A DNA stretch of 64,000 nucleotides from Methylocystis sp. (GTDB lineage: Bacteria > Pseudomonadota > Alphaproteobacteria > Rhizobiales > Beijerinckiaceae). The stretch is taken from NCBI GenBank assembly GCA_016178015.1, contig JACOUB010000008.1, forward strand, positions 1 through 64,000. Direction: 5' to 3'. The notes beneath the pieces were generated by a model. The model was not told where the DNA came from. It was given only the letters and a program-made list of their open reading frames with translations, and made no database searches. Shown here one piece after another: positions 1-8,514 of this stretch; the first letter of the stretch is position 1, and each line of letters begins with the position of its first letter. The position numbers were made by a program, and so were the translations under genes.

Positions 1-409
1 CCGACGAGGTTGCGCCGACTCTCTCGCAACACAAGCTCAAATCAGCACGGCTCGCGCGATGGCGTTGAAAAAGAAACAAAATGCGGGACCGGTGACACCG
101 CAGCGAAATCGACAAGGCAAAAAAACAATGTGCAGACAAAATCTTACAGGCAAACGCCAGTTTTGCTTTAATCTTGCCCTCCTATTCAACATCGCCGAAC
201 CCGCGCAAATCCACGCTAAATCACGCATCACGCTCAACATCATTGCAAAGAAATCGTCATCTCCATCGTGCACCAAGCGCGCTGTGAACGACACAAACGA
301 AGCACGAAAACCACGCGCCGACGCGTCGAAGAGTAGGCGGTCGGATGACGGGCGAAACGCGCGGCGCCGGTCATTCGGCGCGCGTCCGACGCGCAGATCG
401 GATGCATTT
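1..409. other. No gene identified
   Basis: Open frames exist on both strands but their translations are Arg/Ser-rich, have no domain-like pattern and overlap each other. I see no convincing start site or conserved motif. It may be further decayed mobile-element sequence, because a transposase remnant follows directly. Confidence 0.5.
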
Positions 410-725
410 CGGATCGCCGTCGAATGGACGTTGAATTGCAAAAAGTACACGTTCGCTGTGCTCTCGTCTTGTGGGTCCTCCGTCTCCAGCTCCATGCGCT
501 GGCCTATACAATCTCAACAATTTTCTGCGCAAGCTGGCAACGCCAGAGCCGACCAAGGAATGGTCGCTGACGAGCATGACGGAGAAATTTATCAAGATCG
601 ACGCGAAGGTCGTTAATCTCGGCCACTGCATCGCATTTCAAATGGCCGAGGTCGCCATCTAACGGCATTTGTTCGCTGACATCCTGCAGCTGATCGCGGA
701 ACTATGGCAGCCGCCTGATCCTGCG
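410..725 (+). pseudogene. Transposase C-terminal remnant (IS1380-like)
   Basis: Translation gives a recognisable transposase C-terminus split over frames: EWTLNCKKYTF in one frame, then LQLHALAY, then a +1 shift into NNFLRKLATPEPTKEWSLTS and KIDAKVVNLG, MAEVAI, an in-frame TAA at 660-662, and a continuation FADILQLIAEL. This order matches the C-terminal tail that I recall for IS1380-type DDE transposases (LRTLATPEP, LIKIGAKVV, QMAEVAI). At least one frameshift and one nonsense codon mean it cannot be active. The catalytic DDE core is absent. No terminal inverted repeat was found. The IS family is a recognition call; the decay is directly visible. Confidence 0.65.
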
Positions 726-955
726 TCGGCGTAAGGCGTTCGGTTGTCGTGCGTCCGATCAACCACCATCAAGGGGAGATGCGCGTCTGCACGACACGAA
801 ATCTGCATTTTTGGCGCTCGCCACGCCAATGTCAGCGGATTACTAGCGCCGGAGCCCCTGCGTCGAGGAACCAGCGTTGCCGAAATCTGCCGGAGGCGGG
901 AAACTCAGCCGTGCTAAGGCCAGCATCCGGCGAATATCGGTTCAAAGTGATCAGG
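726..955. other. No gene identified
   Basis: Between the transposase remnant and the small secreted-protein gene. Nothing convincing on either strand; it is downstream of both flanking features. Confidence 0.4.
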
Positions 956-1237
956 TCAGCATCCGCACTTGGTTTCGCAGGCCTTCTTGGCCGCCTTGGG
1001 CTCGTCGAGCTTGCCTGCGGTGCTGTATCTCCCGGCGGCCATGATGTACTCGTCATCGCAGGCCCTCACGCAACGGGCCTGCTTGTCGTTGTCATTGACA
1101 TTGCAGCTTACGGTCTGAAGGAGGCGATTGACGTGTGTTCCGCTGTCACTCATTGACAGCGGATTTTCAAACGCCAGACACGGACTGGCAATTCCCGCGA
1201 TGATCACGCCAGCTGTCACAAGGGCACGTAGTTTCAT
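956..1237 (-). CDS. Small secreted Cys-rich protein, unknown function
   Basis: 93 residues. The N-terminus is a classic Sec signal peptide (MKLRALVTAGVIIAGIASPCLA, given as positions 1-22), with cleavage expected before FENPLS. The mature ~71 residues contain six cysteines (SCNVND, RCVRACDDEY, ACETKCGC), an arrangement suggesting disulfides or metal binding in the periplasm. I do not recognise the family. It is monocistronic, flanked by debris on one side and the chimeric antitoxin/transposase ORF on the other. The signal peptide makes it a credible gene despite its length; function cannot be stated. Confidence 0.7.
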   Translation of the reverse strand: MKLRALVTAGVIIAGIASPCLAFENPLSMSDSGTHVNRLLQTVSCNVNDNDKQARCVRACDDEYIMAAGRYSTAGKLDEPKAAKKACETKCGC

Positions 1238-1431
1238 CTTGTCGATTCCTCTTCCACCATTACGAGAGTTACATTTCGTGGTTCATATGCTCCACGCTCG
1301 GATGTCTGCCGCCAACGCAGGAGATTGACCCAAAATCCGCGTTAAACATTTCCGAATATGTCGTATAACGATATATGTGTCAACCCTCGAAATCGACATC
1401 GAACCGGGCAGGGTTTGATGCATTGCATCAT

Positions 1432-2106
1432 TCAAACGGGCGGCGAGCTCGCTTTTCCGGAGCAGGCATGCGCCAGTAGTCGGCATCTGCTCTTCCGCAC
1501 AAATTCCGCCACTTTCGTTACGACGCTGCTACGCGTCTGAACATCGATGTCCCGGACGCGCGCCTTGATTGTTCGCCAATTGGGCGGGGGAAGTCGCTCT
1601 TTCACACAACGTTTGCTGATTTCGCGCACAAGTTGGCTGAACTTCGGCCGCGAGGGCTGCAAATAAAAATTCTCGATCGTGTCGCAAATCAGGAATTCGC
1701 GCGCTGCGTCCAGCATCCGCGCGCCTTTTGGCCGTCCCATCGGACGCGTCGTGGCGGCGATCGCGCCACATGAGCGAAATGTCTTGATCATGCGATAGGC
1801 CGTGGCGCGGCTCACGCCGAGGTCCCGCGTCAAGTCGTTGATTGCGTCTTGCGAAAGCCTTTGCCCTTTGCGCGTGAGGAGTTCGCGAACCAAGTCTTCC
1901 CGGCGATGATGTTCTTCCAAACGTTTGCTTTTCTTTTCGTCTTTCTCGCGCAATCGAGCGGCTCCACCCACCGGCGGCTCCGCCGCGACGCCGGCGGCGC
2001 GCGCGCGTTCTTCGAGGGCCTGCTTAACGGCGTCCTCGACAGAAAGGCTTTGCGCTTTGGCCAAATGTTTGGCGAGCGCCTCAGTTTCCTGAGACAAGTC
2101 GATCAT
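1432..2106 (-). CDS. Chimeric ORF: VapB-like antitoxin N-terminus joined to truncated TniA-like transposase N-domain
   Basis: About 224 residues from the ATG at 2106 (a GTG at 2121 is the alternative). Residues ~1-40 (MIDLSQETEALAKHLAKAQ, then LSVEDAVKQALEERARAAG) resemble Rv0623/VapB-type antitoxins. After a charged linker, residues ~85-190 carry a helix-turn-helix (LGVSRATAYRMIKTFRSCG) and the block GRPKGARMLDAAREF...FYLQPSRPKFSQLV...LPPPNWRTIKARV, typical of the N-terminal DNA-binding part of TniA/Mu-type transposases. The DDE catalytic domain is missing, so it is not an active transposase. It may be a recombination product, or a DNA-binding repressor. No toxin gene is adjacent. Confidence 0.6.
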   Translation of the reverse strand: MIDLSQETEALAKHLAKAQSLSVEDAVKQALEERARAAGVAAEPPVGGAARLREKDEKKSKRLEEHHRREDLVRELLTRKGQRLSQDAINDLTRDLGVSRATAYRMIKTFRSCGAIAATTRPMGRPKGARMLDAAREFLICDTIENFYLQPSRPKFSQLVREISKRCVKERLPPPNWRTIKARVRDIDVQTRSSVVTKVAEFVRKSRCRLLAHACSGKASSPPV

Positions 2107-2260
2107 ACGCAAATCCACCACGCTACAGGGCTCGGCCGCTATTCGTCTGCATGCGCCGGCGCCTCTCCGATTCCTTCACGAGCAAGACGCCGCCGAAAAG
2201 GCCGCACTGCGCCCCAAGCCGATTGAAAAGGGCAGCGTTCCGCCGACCGCCGGCAGCGCC

Positions 2261-2737
2261 TCAGTAGAAATTCCCGTCCTGGCCCTTCCAGCCCTTCCGG
2301 TCCTGGTCGAAACGAGTTTCGTCCTTGAACGCGATCTTGGCGCCCGGCTCGATATACTGCCTTTCCTTGATCATCTGATTGGAAATGGTCGTCGAATAAA
2401 ACTTGCTCGGCGAACAGCCGGACTTGACGGTCTGCGCGCCATCGGTTCCCTCGGGCTTGCAGTCGAGATTGGCTCCTTGCGGAAATTCCACAAGAGCCTT
2501 GAAATAAGATTCATGCGCCTGATGACCGGCGCCCTCGACGTCGATCTCCCAGAATCTCGTTTCTTCAAAGGAGACGATATTAAACGGAGCGCTGAATTTC
2601 GCCTTTAGCAGGTTCTCGAACACGCGGCGCGCGTCCGCAGTCGTTGGCTTGCAGCCAAACAGACAAAATGCTTCCGCAGGCCCAGATATGAGCGCTCCAA
2701 CGAGCAATATCAGAGCGACGATTTTGAGCTTCGACAT
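2261..2737 (-). CDS. Secreted protein of unknown function, paralogue of the lipoprotein at 31274
   Basis: 158 residues with a Sec signal peptide (MSKLKIVALILLVGALISG, cleavage near AEA-FCLFGC). The mature part has four cysteines beyond the leader and a pattern shared with the 31274-31678 lipoprotein: an N-terminal NLLKAK/NLLDKS helix, ISF or VSF, an acidic strand ending FPQG or FPDD with L-D-C/K, then a Lys-rich segment and a terminus KGWKGQDGNFY versus [11 protein letters not shown]. Family unrecognised. It lies downstream of the copper operon on the same strand but 155 bp away from its last gene, so operon membership is uncertain. Confidence 0.75.
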   Translation of the reverse strand: MSKLKIVALILLVGALISGPAEAFCLFGCKPTTADARRVFENLLKAKFSAPFNIVSFEETRFWEIDVEGAGHQAHESYFKALVEFPQGANLDCKPEGTDGAQTVKSGCSPSKFYSTTISNQMIKERQYIEPGAKIAFKDETRFDQDRKGWKGQDGNFY

Positions 2738-2892
2738 GGCGCGGTTCCCCTCTCTTCGGTATTGACTGACGCTACGGTTTGATCGGCCGGTCTTGTGTCG
2801 CCACGTGATGACGTTGGCTCGGTCCGAGGCGCAGGGCGTTCCGATCTTCCTCGGCCGAGCGGATGCGGCGCCTCAAAACCCCATGAGAAGCG

Positions 2893-3528
2893 TCATTTCG
2901 GTTGATTTGACGAATTGTCGCCGACTGCGGCGGCGCCGTGATCCATTGCGCCGTGATCCATTTGACCATGGTCATGATGCATCTCATGGCCCGACGGAGC
3001 GGCGCCCGACTCGCTTGGATGCGCCTTTTCCCAACGCTCCATCGCTTCCGCGTCATGAGCGTGCGCCGCGTCGGGCGCGTCGACCGCGGCGTCGATGGTC
3101 GCCTCGCCAGCTTTTTCAAACACCAACACGACTTCGAAGCCCCAGCCAACGGGATTCATTTTCTTGATGTTCATCAGCGAAACATAGGGTCCGTCCGGCG
3201 CCAGGGTCACCATCGATTTGGGCGGCACGACAATGCCATGCGGCACGACGATGTAACGCGGGTCGGCGTGAAGGACGATCTTGCCGACCTTTTCGGATTT
3301 CACCCCGATCAGCTTGTCCGCCGTATCGCCGTTGTTATGGATGAGCATATACAGCGGCGCCGTGGTTTCGCCCTCCTTGGGGTAGCGCAGCCACGGATGC
3401 TCGACTTTGAGCTTGCCAATCTCGTATTCGTGAGCGAATGCGAGTTTGAGTGACGAGAGAAACCCAACGGCCCCGCTTGCAAGAAGACAACCACCCGTTT
3501 GCAGCACATTGCGTCGATTGATTGACAT
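2893..3528 (-). CDS. PCuAC-domain periplasmic copper chaperone (PmoF-like)
   Basis: 211 residues starting at the ATG at 3528, which has a good GGGAGAG ribosome site. A twin-Arg-like leader (NRRNVLQTGG) ends LAFA, so the mature protein would begin HEYEIGKLKVEHPW. An N-terminal histidine plus a second His ten residues on fits the histidine-brace variant of PCuAC/DUF461 described for methanotroph PmoF proteins. The core (PLYMLIHNNG, IVLHADPR) is PCuAC-like. The C-terminus is a His/Met-rich tail (HEMHHDHGQMDHGAMDHG), a likely copper-binding extension. It closes the pmoD-like/copC/copD operon. Expected role: Cu(I) handling in the periplasm. Start and domain are solid; PmoF naming is by analogy. 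Confidence 0.82.
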   Translation of the reverse strand: MSINRRNVLQTGGCLLASGAVGFLSSLKLAFAHEYEIGKLKVEHPWLRYPKEGETTAPLYMLIHNNGDTADKLIGVKSEKVGKIVLHADPRYIVVPHGIVVPPKSMVTLAPDGPYVSLMNIKKMNPVGWGFEVVLVFEKAGEATIDAAVDAPDAAHAHDAEAMERWEKAHPSESGAAPSGHEMHHDHGQMDHGAMDHGAAAVGDNSSNQPK

Positions 3529-3617
3529 CGTTCTCTCCCTTTTATCGGTTACATTGCCATATCGAATTATGCGCGGATCGAACTTTTCATGGTCATGCGC
3601 CACGCTCTCCGCACACG

Positions 3618-5589
3618 TTAGTGCGAATGGAGATTGATTGTCACCAAAGGCTCCGCCGCCATCGTCGCGATCTGTGCGCGCAATTGCGTGACGCTTCCGT
3701 CGTCCGGCATGAAATGCCGAAAGCGCGCGCGCACGAAGCCCGATCGGTCGATGAGGAAATGCGCCTCCGCGATCTCCGCCGAATAGGGTTCGTTCGGATA
3801 GCGGTTGATCACCGAATAGGCGCTCTCGACGGCTTTGGGATGAACGACCTCGCGGCCCTCTATGCGCTGCGGGCAATCACCCTGATAGACGGTGACGTGA
3901 TTGGCGCCGCCGGCGCTCGCGGCCTCGCTCGCCAAATTCAAACTGGCGATCCGTTCGGCGCCCGTATCGCTTGTGTTCCGGCGCCTCGCGGCCCCGCTCG
4001 CCAAGTTCAAACTGGCGACCAGATCAAAGGCCGCATCGCTTGCGTTCTGGCAGTCGGCGAAAGAGATCAGGACCGGCGTTCCGCGCAGTTTCGCAAGCGT
4101 CGTGATTTGGTCGGCTGGGTCGACAAGCGCGAAATCCGGCGCGACCAGCCATTGGATCATGCCTTTAGGGCCGATGAAGCGGGACTGGTTGGTGTTCGAG
4201 AGCATCAGCAAGAAATTGATGACGTCCCAGCGATCGTCGGATTGGAGCTGATCGGCGAAAGCCGGCATCACCCCGCTCTGGCCGCCGAAGGTCAGCCAAT
4301 GGAAAATATCGCCAATCGTATGCGTGCCGACATGCGGCGCGGTGAGATCGGCCGGCGGGACCTTCAAATCCTTGGCCAGCGGCCCGTTGCCCTCGCCGCC
4401 GACGCCGTGGCAGCCGGTGCAATTGGCTTGGAAGGTTGTTTGTCCGCGAAAGATTGACTCTGCCGTATAGTCCTCGGTCGGATCGGCATAGGTGTCTGGA
4501 TAGGCCTCGACCGACAGCGACACGATCACCGCGATGAAACCCGCGATCGCCGCCGCCGGCGTCGCAACGAGTCGCCAGTTCCGCACTTTCGGTGCAAACC
4601 ACAAAGCTGCCGCGATCGCAATCAAGAGCAAGCCGGCGACGCCCTGCCACCAGGTCGCACTGTATGTCGGAACCTTGTAGCCCCAGGTTGCCGCCCAGGA
4701 GGGGCGGAACGGCAGTGGCCAATAGAGCTCCGTCTCATGCGCGCCCGGCGTGATGACGGCGATCCATCCCGCGATGAGCAGCAGCACGACGCCGAAACCC
4801 GACTCGACGGCGCCGACGCGGGCATACCATCCGATGTCGAACTCCCCATCGGGCTGGCGCGTGATATAGCGCGCCAACGCCAGGGCGAGCAGCAGCACCG
4901 CGCAAAGGAATGCGAGCTTGAGAGTGAGCAGGCGTCCATAGGGCGTAGCGAGAAGATTCGGAAAGCTTGCGACATTCTCCCACGCCAGCGCGAAGCCGCT
5001 CAACACCACGATCGCCATGGCGATCTTGGCGACAAAGGACCAGCGTTCGGCAAGTTGACGCGCGATTTCCGGCGGCTTGCCTCGCGCCGAATACATCCAC
5101 CAAACGAGCCCGAGCAGGCCGCCGAGCCAGGTGAGCCCAGCGCCCGTGTGCAGCAGGAAGCTCACCTGCGTGTAAAGGGGAAGGCTGTCGTCAATGGCGT
5201 GGCCGGTCACGGAGACGACGGCGATCACCAGAACGCCAATCCATAGCGTCACGCGATCAAGCAGATCCGAGGTCTTCGCAAGGCGCGCGAGAGCCGACGC
5301 TGCGAAAAACGATCGACAGGACTTGCGTCGCCAACCAAGCCTTGCCGACGACAGTGCCTAAGGCGAAGTCGACCAGAGTGGCGTAATCGATGGGCTTTGG
5401 CGGCGGAATGATCGCGCGCGCGGTCGCGGCGATCAAAAAGAAGCCGAGCGCCGCCCGCATGAGGGCGAGCAGCGCGACGGCCGGTTTGAACTGCGCCCCG
5501 TCTTCGCCGATGAGACGCGGCAGCAACAAGAGGCCCACCGCAAGCGCCGAAGGCAGACTCTCAAGGAAGCGAAGCGTCGCTAATTCCAT
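3618..5589 (-). pseudogene. copD: copD-cytochrome c fusion, interrupted by a single-base frameshift
   Basis: Inner-membrane CopD copper importer fused to a cytochrome c domain (CTGCHG haem motif followed by GVGGEGNGPLA) and a C-terminal redoxin/SCO-like region, about 656 residues once repaired. As written, the first frame (5257-5589) stops early after QVLSIVF, and the second (3618-5252) lacks the N-terminal helices. Dropping one base of the A5 run at 5305-5309 (T5 on the coding strand) joins VLSIVF to AASALARLAKTSDLLDRVTL, restoring a continuous CopD. Possibilities are sequencing error, recent mutation or slippage at the homopolymer. An in-frame repeat lies in the C-terminal region (see 3916-4036). 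Sits between copC and the PCuAC gene, same strand. Confidence 0.85.
3916..4036. repeat. In-frame tandem palindromic insertion in the copD C-terminal region
   Basis: Two near-identical ~35-bp units (starting gcggcctcgctcgccaaatt and gcggccccgctcgccaagtt), ~66 bp apart, each containing the imperfect palindrome CGCCAGTTTGAATTTGGCG on the coding strand. Encoded peptides are VASLNLASGAARR and IASLNLASEAASAGG. They separate the redoxin-like segments FADCQNASDAAFD and VTVYQGDCPQ, so the repeat appears to have been inserted in frame into a surface loop. Other window repeats of the GCGAGCC type differ in sequence. Confidence 0.7.
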
Positions 5590-5669
5590 TGTCTCGTTTT
5601 CCGCTACTCACAGTCGGCCATGAAGAGGAGCATGCGCCACCCGCCGACACGAATGGCGGCGCAACCAAA

Positions 5670-6038
5670 TCATTGTCGGTCGACGAAGAACTCGTAATTG
5701 CCTTCCACGATGTGACCGTCCGTCGACAGAACGCGGTACCTCACCACGTATCGGCCGGCCGCGAACGGCGTCGTGACATCGAGGTTGAGGTCACGCGGTT
5801 TGGCGGGATCGCCCTTGGCGCCCTCGGCGATGACCTTGCCATCTGCGCCCTCGACGCTGAGCGTGGAATAGGCCGGCTCGACGCCGCCGCCGAAACGCAG
5901 CTTCACGATTTTGGGCGGCGTCGCGACATGATCTTTGGAGGACGGGGTTGCTTCGACGAGAAACGAATGGGCCAAAACAGGCGCGCCGCCCGCGAACAAA
6001 AAGGCCGCTATGAGGCCGGCGCCGACGAACACTCGCAT
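5670..6038 (-). CDS. copC: CopC periplasmic copper-binding protein
   Basis: 122 residues. The start at 6038 follows an AGGAGGT-like site (ctaggacctccttg on the plus strand). The Sec leader ends VLA, giving a mature N-terminus HSFLVEATPSSKD, the N-terminal His of the CopC Cu(II) site; the family's second His lies in LSTDGHIVEGNYEF at the C-terminal strand. There is no Met-rich loop, so only the Cu(II) site is likely. CopC hands copper to CopD, encoded just downstream. Length and fold pattern are complete for a short CopC. High confidence in family; transport partner here is damaged. Confidence 0.92.
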   Translation of the reverse strand: MRVFVGAGLIAAFLFAGGAPVLAHSFLVEATPSSKDHVATPPKIVKLRFGGGVEPAYSTLSVEGADGKVIAEGAKGDPAKPRDLNLDVTTPFAAGRYVVRYRVLSTDGHIVEGNYEFFVDRQ

Positions 6039-6159
6039 TTCTAGGACCTCCTTGTTTCCTTTCTCACGATACGATCGCTCTTTTTGGAAGACGTGGTTGT
6101 TTCGACCATGGCGTTTGAGACGCCTCAGGCGTCGAAGGAAGCGGCGACCTTGGGCCGGT

Positions 6160-6735
6160 TCAGCCCTGTGACGCACTCGCTTTTTTTGCGAAGGATTTCC
6201 TCAACCACATCCCGAAGCCCACCGCGACGACAGCGGCGCCAAACAACGCAGCCGTCAAATCCCGGCCGGCGGTTTCGCCCACCGAAAACGGAAAGCGCGA
6301 GACATATTCCTTGCTGCCGTCGTCGTTTCTTGCTTTCACCAGACCGATGAATTTCCCCTTTTTGGGAAAGTTGTATTCAAAATTGAGCGTGCCGGTTTTG
6401 TATTTTTTCGGCGCAACATAGGTCTCGGTGTTCTGCTCGAGATTGTCGTTGTCATTGGCTTGGTCGACGTTCCGGAGGACGCGGATTTCTAAGGACATGT
6501 CGCGCAGCTCGGGCTGAACCGCGTCGAGAACGACGATCGTCGGTCCGACATCGGGAATGTCGTCGCAGAACTGGTCGCGCGATTTCAACGGCTGATAGCC
6601 GGTGAAATTCATCGTGTCGGGCCCGATCTTCATGATGCACTGGCCCTCGTTGATGCTGACGCCGCCATGCGCCTGCGCCTGCGCAACAAGCCCCGCCGTC
6701 GCCAAGATCAAGGCAACGAAAAATCGCGCAACCAT
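6160..6735 (-). CDS. Periplasmic membrane-anchored copper protein, PmoD/AmoD-like
   Basis: 191 residues from the ATG at 6735, preceded by GGGGAGAG. Signal peptide ends AQA, mature start HGGVSINEGQCIMKIGPD. It has a C-x-M motif, further Met and Cys residues (MNFTGYQ, QFCDDIP), a beta-rich periplasmic domain and one C-terminal transmembrane helix (LFGAAVVAVGFGMWL) followed by Lys/Arg. This topology and Cys/Met content fit the PmoD/AmoD copper proteins of methane and ammonia oxidisers, whose genes commonly accompany copCD. First gene of the minus-strand operon; 121 bp before copC. The PmoD assignment is by topology, motif and context, so moderate. Confidence 0.6.
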   Translation of the reverse strand: MVARFFVALILATAGLVAQAQAHGGVSINEGQCIMKIGPDTMNFTGYQPLKSRDQFCDDIPDVGPTIVVLDAVQPELRDMSLEIRVLRNVDQANDNDNLEQNTETYVAPKKYKTGTLNFEYNFPKKGKFIGLVKARNDDGSKEYVSRFPFSVGETAGRDLTAALFGAAVVAVGFGMWLRKSFAKKASASQG

Positions 6736-7091
6736 CGCTTCTCTCCCCACCTCTATAGAGTCTCGCCGCTTCTTTTAGAGCGGCCTGCCTCCCGTGAGGC
6801 GAGACCCTCATGTTTCTTGTTGGAACACGAAATTCGATCGAACGAGCCGATCGACATCTCGTAGCACGACATACGTATACATCGTGACACGACTTAATTG
6901 CAAGGGCATTTATTTGCGCTATGATGATCGGACGGTTTCCCAGGGGAGGAGTTCAGGGAGATTGGACGATCCCAGGGGTTCATTGACCCCGCCGCATACG
7001 GACGGCATGATCAAAATGCCTTGCAATCCGCGACGGCGCTCTTCACGATCAGCGTGATGGAGATGGCCGCCATAATCCGGAAGGAACCACT
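6736..7091. other. Divergent intergenic region between copper operon and marR
   Basis: Contains no gene. It holds promoters for two divergent transcripts and is locally AT-richer around 6830-6930. An inverted repeat at 6865-6886 is listed separately. Confidence 0.5.
6865..6886. promoter_or_regulatory. Candidate operator in the copper operon/marR intergenic region
   Basis: Inverted repeat CACGA-N12-TCGTG with the palindrome ATACGTAT inside it, midway between the divergent copper operon and marR genes. Dyads of this size are typical MarR-family operators. Function is inferred from position and symmetry only. Confidence 0.4.
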
Positions 7092-7544
7092 GTGCCCCTC
7101 CCGTCCGACCAGGACGACGCGTTAGTCGTCGAAGACGCTAGGCAGCCAACGTACGACGAGTTCTTGGCTCTGGCGAATTTTCGATCCACTCTGCGTCGAT
7201 TCTTGGCTTTCAGCGAACAAGCGGCGGCCGACGTCGGGTTGACGATGCAGCGGTACCAGGCGCTCCTCGTCATCAAGACATATCGCGCCGGCGAGCACAT
7301 CAGCGTCGGCGAACTCGCCGAGCAACTCATGACGCGGGACCATAGCGCGGCCGAACTCGTTTCCCGCTTGGTCCAGGCTAAGCTCGTCAAGCGGAAGACG
7401 GACCCTTCCGATCGTCGCCGCTCGCTGGTGATTATGACGCCGTCCGGCGATCGCTGCCTGGCTCGACTGGCGGCAGTCCATTTGAGAGAACTCCGCGCCA
7501 GCAAGGGAGCCTTCCTGAACCTGTTCAATGTCGGGAAAGAGTGA
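7092..7544 (+). CDS. MarR-family transcriptional regulator
   Basis: 150 residues, GTG start at 7092. Winged-helix pattern: LRRFLAFSEQAAADVGLTMQ, then ISVGELAEQLMTRDHSAAE (recognition helix) and the wing RKTDPSDRRRSLVIMT, with the characteristic D-x-R-D/R-R of MarR proteins. Divergent from the copper operon, with a dyad between them, so it may control that operon and itself. No cysteine cluster for metal sensing is evident, so the inducer is unknown. Family call is secure; target is inference. Confidence 0.85.
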   Translation: MPLPSDQDDALVVEDARQPTYDEFLALANFRSTLRRFLAFSEQAAADVGLTMQRYQALLVIKTYRAGEHISVGELAEQLMTRDHSAAELVSRLVQAKLVKRKTDPSDRRRSLVIMTPSGDRCLARLAAVHLRELRASKGAFLNLFNVGKE

Positions 7545-8514
7545 AGCCGGCCTTGGGGTCATTGATCGCCGGCGCAACCCGGGACGGAATGAAAAAAATG
7601 GCGCGAGCGATCGGCGAGCGACGGCGAAACATCTTGTTGTTGATAGCCTTCTCGGCGGCAATCCATTCCGGTTCAGCGTCAGGAGCGATCATGCCTTTTC
7701 TCGTCAGCCCTTTCGTGGTGAAAGGGGGCGTCGTGTGCGCTCGCAAGACAGACATCATCAAGGTCCGACGAGCAATCAATACCTTGCACTATTTTGGCCA
7801 GATCGGCGCTCTGCAGGCCGCCGGTCGCTGCCAACTCTACGCAAGACGACAGAAAGTCATCGACCTCTTGCCTTCGAATCGGGCGGACCGCCTCGCCGCC
7901 GTGCAAGTCCGGACCGAAGACAAACCAAGTGAAATGCGCTGGGCGCTGCGCAAGGACGTGCGAGAAATCGCACGCTGACCTTGTTGCGATCGCCCTCGAC
8001 AGCGACCTTCAGCAATGAAGATTGTTCCGGAGAAGACACTGTCCTGCGATGGGCGCTGCCGATCATCTAAAGTGCACGCCGTTTTGGTTGGGGGTGGACG
8101 ACCTCCGTTCTCGGCGTCAAAGTCAAGGAAGCGACGAAGTCGGCGGAAGAAGGCGCCTTGGCGCATTCCGGCGGCGCTAGACGATCCGGGGACATGTCGA
8201 GATATGGCCGCAGCCAGGTGTAAAGCGGATTCCCCGTTTTCGGCGTCTCCAAATTTACAGCGGTATTTCAATAACATACGTGTTCGCTTTTTTGTCCTGA
8301 CCGGCGCGCCATTACACCAGACGAGATTCGAACCCGGCCCTCCGGCGACGTGCGTCGCAGGCGAACCTGATCGGGTGCTTGCCGTCCAGTAAACGCTGCT
8401 GCCGAGCTGAGTACAAGGTAACAAGTAGATTGCAAGTTGGCGCTGCCGCAATCGCACGGGACTGAAGCGGTCAATCGCTTAGCAGGGGCGGGCGGCGCCC
8501 ATTCTCAGTTTCGC
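7545..8514. other. 970 bp without a recognisable gene
   Basis: Several overlapping open frames on both strands, none with a recognisable domain, signal peptide or good ribosome site. A short tRNA-like stretch (ggttcgaatctcgtc on the minus strand near 8325) does not fold into a tRNA. Probably degenerate accessory sequence. Confidence 0.5.

Noticed and set aside
59-616. 185-codon open frame at the window start
   Set aside because: Only its last part coincides with a transposase frame; the rest is non-domain sequence with frameshifts.
8305-8400. tRNA-like sequence on the minus strand (ggttcgaatctcgtc)
   Set aside because: The T-stem does not pair and no D or anticodon arm can be drawn.
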